9,248 nt of DNA from Acidimicrobiaceae bacterium (GTDB lineage: Bacteria > Actinomycetota > Acidimicrobiia > Acidimicrobiales > Palsa-688), in assembly GCA_003156795.1 (NCBI GenBank), contig PMHU01000302.1, positions 21,623 to 30,870 of the forward strand, given 5' to 3'. How positions within the stretch are numbered: position 1 is the stretch's first letter; each line of letters begins with the position of its first letter. The notes beneath the pieces were generated by a model. The model was given only the letters and a program-made list of their open reading frames with translations. It had not been told where the DNA came from and searched no databases. Made by a program: the position numbers and the translations under genes. This document shows positions 6,360-9,248 of this stretch, one piece after another.

Positions 6360-9146
6360 TCAAACCCGACCGGTGAGGCCCCCATAGAAGAGTCGGTCCA
6401 CCACGCGGCGGGCCCGGCGGGTTTGGCGGCGGTACTCGTCGCGAAGCTCCGTTGGTGTGGTTCCGAGGCTGCGCGCCAGAGCGGTCAACGTCGGTCCCGT
6501 CGACGGCAGTGAATCGCTTGGAATGTCCCGGACCAGGTTCAGCCGATTACGGGTCCTTTCGCAGAAGCGGTACGCGCCGGTCAGGACCTTGGCGTCACTG
6601 GCTTCCAGCCCGCCCGCGGCTTTCAAAGCCTCGAGGGCGGCCAGCGTTCCCGACGCTTGCACTCGGTGCTCCAGCTGCAGCAGCTGGGCCGTCCATTCGA
6701 TATCGGACAGTGAGCCGGCGCCCAGCTTGAGATGGAACTTCGGGTCGTCTGACGGGGGTACCCGCTCGCGCTCGATCCGGGCCTTGGTTCGGCGGATTTC
6801 ACGAACCTCTTCCGGGCCGAAAGGTCGGTCCCAAACGTAGCGCCGGGCGACGGATGCGAATCGCTCGCCGAGCTCAGCATCCCCGGCGATCACCCGACCG
6901 CGAAGAAGCGCTTGCCTCTCCCAGACCTGCGCCCACCGACCGTAATAGACCGCGTAGGCGTCCAAGCTCCGAGCCTGGGGTCCTTGGCGGCCTTCGGGCC
7001 TGAGGGCTGTGTCGATTTGATAAAGACCCGTCGCCGGGGTCTGGCCGCTGAGCAGGCGCACGAGGGCGCCCGCGGTCGATTCTGCTTGGGCGGCGGCCTC
7101 GGCCTCACCTAGCCCCCCGGGGTTGTCGTATACGAACAAGAGGTCGAGGTCGCTGGCGTAGGCGAGCTCGCGGCCTCCGAGGCGGCCCATGCCGATGACC
7201 GCGAACGGCAAGGGAGGCGACACCTGCTTGAGCGCGTTGTCGACGACGCCCTCGGCCAGGTCGCTCAGCGCCGCCCCCGTCTCGTCCACGTCGGCCAGGC
7301 CCAGGACGTCCCGGGATGCGATTCGCAGCGCCTCGGCCCGGGCGAACAGCCGCAAGCCGGCTTCGACCGCGCCCTCCCCGTGGCGCCACGCCAGCGAACG
7401 CTCGGCTCGATCGTCGAGTTCGGGTCGGGTCCGGGTGCTCAGGAACTCGCTGGTGGCCATGGCATTGAGAAGGTCAGGGTGGCGGTGCAAGTCCCGCCCG
7501 AATCGCGGTCCCGTCCCCAGCAGCTGGCACAGCTGACGGGCCGCCTCTGGCGATTCACGGCAGAGGGCCGTGAGCTGATCTCGGCTATGACTCTCCGCCG
7601 CCAGCGTGCGCAGACCGAGCAGGCCCAGGTCCGGGTCGGGAGCGACAGACAGCCAGTCGAGCAGCACGGGCAGGGTCCGCTGCATGAGCTGCGACGACCG
7701 GGTGAAGCCTCGCGTCAGCTCGAGGACGGCTTGATGGGTTCGTTCCGCGTCGGCGAACCCGAATGCTTGCAGGCGATCGGCGGCGGCCGCGGGAGAGAGC
7801 GTCGCAGTCGAGTCGGCGATGGGAGAAGACGTGAACGCTTCCAACAGTGGGCGAAAGAACAGCCTTTCGTGTATGGCGCGCACGGTTGCTTGGTGAAACC
7901 TGAGGTCGGCGTCGAACTGGGCAAGAGCGGCGCCGGAGGCCCGGTCCCGGTAGCCGAGCACCCGGGCCAGGAGGCTCCTGGCCTCCTTGCCTGCGGGCAC
8001 CGTGTGTACTTGCTGGTCCTCGGTGAGCTGAAGGCGGTGTTCCACGACTCGCAGGAAGCGGTAGGCACTTTCAAGCGCCGCGGAGTCGTCACCGGTCACG
8101 TAGCCGCCGTCAGCCAGGGACCGGAGGGCAACCAGGGTGGACGGCGAACGAAGGTCGGGGTCGGCCCGGCCGTGCACGAGCTGGAGGAGTTGCACGGCGA
8201 ACTCGATGTCGCGGATTCCGCCTTTGCCTCTCTTGAGCTCTCGGTCGTCGAGACCCCGCCGGGAGACCGTGTCCTCGACCCGGGCCTTCAGCCGGCGCAC
8301 CTCGGCCAGCTCGTCGGCGCCGAACGGCCGGCCCCACACCCGCTCGGCTGCCGCCTCTTCGAATCGGGAGCCCAGATCGGCGTCGCCGGCCACCGCCCGA
8401 GCCTTGAGCAGGGCCTGGAACTCCCACGTCTGGGCCCAGCGGTCCCAGTACGCGACGTAAGAGCCGAGGGTGCGTACGAGCTGTCCCGAGCGGCCTTCGG
8501 GGCGCAGGCCCAGGTCTACTCTCCACGCCGATCGGGCCAGTTCCAGGAAGGGCCGGGCGTCGGCCGATTCAACGGCGGGGAGGGAGCCATCGGTCGAGCC
8601 GACGAGCATCACGTCGACGTCGCTCGAATAGTTGAGCTCGTGGCCCCCCAGCTTGCCCATGCCGATGACGGCCAGGCCGGAGCTGGTGGGCTGGGTCAGC
8701 TCCCAAGCCAGTTGCAGTAACCCCGACGCGAGACCGGCGAGGTTGGCCCCGACGGCGTCTAGTCCGTCGAGGGCGAGTAGGTCCCGCGCTGCGATCCGCA
8801 GCATCTCGAGCCTCTTGGCTCGGGCCAGGACACCCGATTCCAGGCCGGCTGGCACCGCGCCTGCCGTCGCAGCTGATGTCTCGCCGCCCGCGGCGGTCAG
8901 CGACCTCAAGTCCACGGGGCGGGCCAGGTCGGACAGGACATCCAAGGCGCCCCCATCGGTGGCGCAGACCCGGGCCAACCACGGGCTGGCCGCGGCTACG
9001 GCGACCAAGGCTGACCGGAGGCCGGCGTCAGCGCCGAGCCGTTCTTCGGAGCCCTCGTGGGCCCCGATGACCCGTTCGAGCACGAGCGCCGCCCCCGGGG
9101 GGTCGGCGCTGCGCTCGATTTCTTCAGCGGCGGCCCCGGTGCCCAT
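6360..9146 (-). CDS. glnE: Bifunctional glutamine synthetase adenylyltransferase/adenylyl-removing enzyme
   Basis: This 928-residue protein covers the full expected length (E. coli GlnE is about 946). It adenylylates glutamine synthetase to switch it off when nitrogen is plentiful and removes the AMP when nitrogen is scarce, in the cytoplasm. Two nucleotidyltransferase domains are visible. The N-terminal adenylyl-removing half has VIGMGKLGGHELNYSSDVDV with Asp176 and Asp178, nearly the same positions as E. coli Asp173/Asp175. The C-terminal adenylyltransferase half has VIGMGRLGGRELAYASDLDL with Asp666 and Asp668. Each is followed by the helical segment KGGIRDIEFAVQLLQLVHG or its counterpart GSLSDIEWTAQLLQLEH. 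The protein ends in the typical RRVVDRLFYGGL. ATG 9144–9146 is the only usable start: an in-frame TAG lies at 9195–9197 with no ATG, GTG or TTG between. No Shine-Dalgarno is visible there. Both active sites look intact. Confidence 0.97.
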   Translation of the reverse strand: MGTGAAAEEIERSADPPGAALVLERVIGAHEGSEERLGADAGLRSALVAVAAASPWLARVCATDGGALDVLSDLARPVDLRSLTAAGGETSAATAGAVPAGLESGVLARAKRLEMLRIAARDLLALDGLDAVGANLAGLASGLLQLAWELTQPTSSGLAVIGMGKLGGHELNYSSDVDVMLVGSTDGSLPAVESADARPFLELARSAWRVDLGLRPEGRSGQLVRTLGSYVAYWDRWAQTWEFQALLKARAVAGDADLGSRFEEAAAERVWGRPFGADELAEVRRLKARVEDTVSRRGLDDRELKRGKGGIRDIEFAVQLLQLVHGRADPDLRSPSTLVALRSLADGGYVTGDDSAALESAYRFLRVVEHRLQLTEDQQVHTVPAGKEARSLLARVLGYRDRASGAALAQFDADLRFHQATVRAIHERLFFRPLLEAFTSSPIADSTATLSPAAAADRLQAFGFADAERTHQAVLELTRGFTRSSQLMQRTLPVLLDWLSVAPDPDLGLLGLRTLAAESHSRDQLTALCRESPEAARQLCQLLGTGPRFGRDLHRHPDLLNAMATSEFLSTRTRPELDDRAERSLAWRHGEGAVEAGLRLFARAEALRIASRDVLGLADVDETGAALSDLAEGVVDNALKQVSPPLPFAVIGMGRLGGRELAYASDLDLLFVYDNPGGLGEAEAAAQAESTAGALVRLLSGQTPATGLYQIDTALRPEGRQGPQARSLDAYAVYYGRWAQVWERQALLRGRVIAGDAELGERFASVARRYVWDRPFGPEEVREIRRTKARIERERVPPSDDPKFHLKLGAGSLSDIEWTAQLLQLEHRVQASGTLAALEALKAAGGLEASDAKVLTGAYRFCERTRNRLNLVRDIPSDSLPSTGPTLTALARSLGTTPTELRDEYRRQTRRARRVVDRLFYGGLTGRV

Positions 9147-9194
9147 GGGGCCAGTGTGCCGCGTTCTGTGGTCGGTGAGGGTTCGAGGCCAGAC

Positions 9195-9248
9195 CTAGGC
9201 GAGCGCCGGGCTCACACCGAGCTCAGCGGTGGCGTCCTCGGTTGCGAA
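9195..9248 (-). CDS. Possible 3' end of an upstream minus-strand gene (partial, unidentified)
   Basis: On the minus strand, the frame open from the right edge reads FATEDATAELGVSPALA and then TAG. The other two minus-strand frames stop within the same stretch. The peptide has ordinary composition for a protein C-terminus but is too short for me to recognise. If real, it ends 48 nt before glnE and lies in the same frame, so it would be a likely operon partner. A glutamine synthetase gene would be a sensible neighbour, but nothing in these 17 residues shows that. Confidence 0.3.
   Translation of the reverse strand, partial: FATEDATAELGVSPALA

Noticed and set aside
7380..8720. A 446-codon open frame on the plus strand opposite glnE
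   Set aside because: It is fully antisense to a strongly conserved gene with both active-site motifs intact. The translation is low in recognisable motifs and looks like the reverse of GC-rich codons, so it is a shadow frame.

Overview
The window is GC-rich and densely coding. It looks like the chromosome of an actinobacterium, possibly an uncultured or Acidimicrobiia-like lineage. The clues are frequent GTG/TTG starts, a MoxR–DUF58–transglutaminase-like operon, a Hanks-type Ser/Thr kinase of actinobacterial style, and a full-length glnE. The taxonomic guess is inference; no rRNA or lineage marker is present.

Plus strand, 1–5741: four genes read the same way with almost no gaps. They are the C-terminal two thirds of a MoxR-family AAA+ ATPase (cut by the left edge), a DUF58 membrane protein, an 810-residue multipass transglutaminase-like protein (DUF3488/TgpA type), and a Ser/Thr protein kinase. 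The junctions are a 10-nt gap, a 4-nt TTGA overlap and a 9-nt gap, so co-transcription is likely. The first three form the widespread MoxR/DUF58/transglutaminase cassette, thought to act in envelope protein assembly or processing. The transglutaminase fold here has kept only the Asp of the Cys-His-Asp triad and is probably a pseudoenzyme. The kinase has intact catalytic residues, a long Pro/Ser/Arg-rich linker and a single membrane helix at its extreme C-terminus, with no extracellular sensor.

Plus strand, 5742–6318: after a 160-nt gap comes mscL, the large-conductance mechanosensitive channel. Its C-terminus carries a four-cysteine zinc-ribbon-like motif.

Minus strand, 6360–9146: glnE, the two-headed glutamine synthetase adenylyltransferase/adenylyl-removing enzyme of nitrogen control, convergent with mscL. 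The last 54 bases appear to hold the C-terminal end of one more minus-strand gene that I cannot identify.

I see no rRNA, tRNA, CRISPR array, insertion sequence or phage gene. This is mostly a housekeeping region. The best points of interest are the degenerate transglutaminase site, the zinc-ribbon MscL and the tail-anchored kinase placed with the MoxR cassette. I do not see evidence for a wholly new system.
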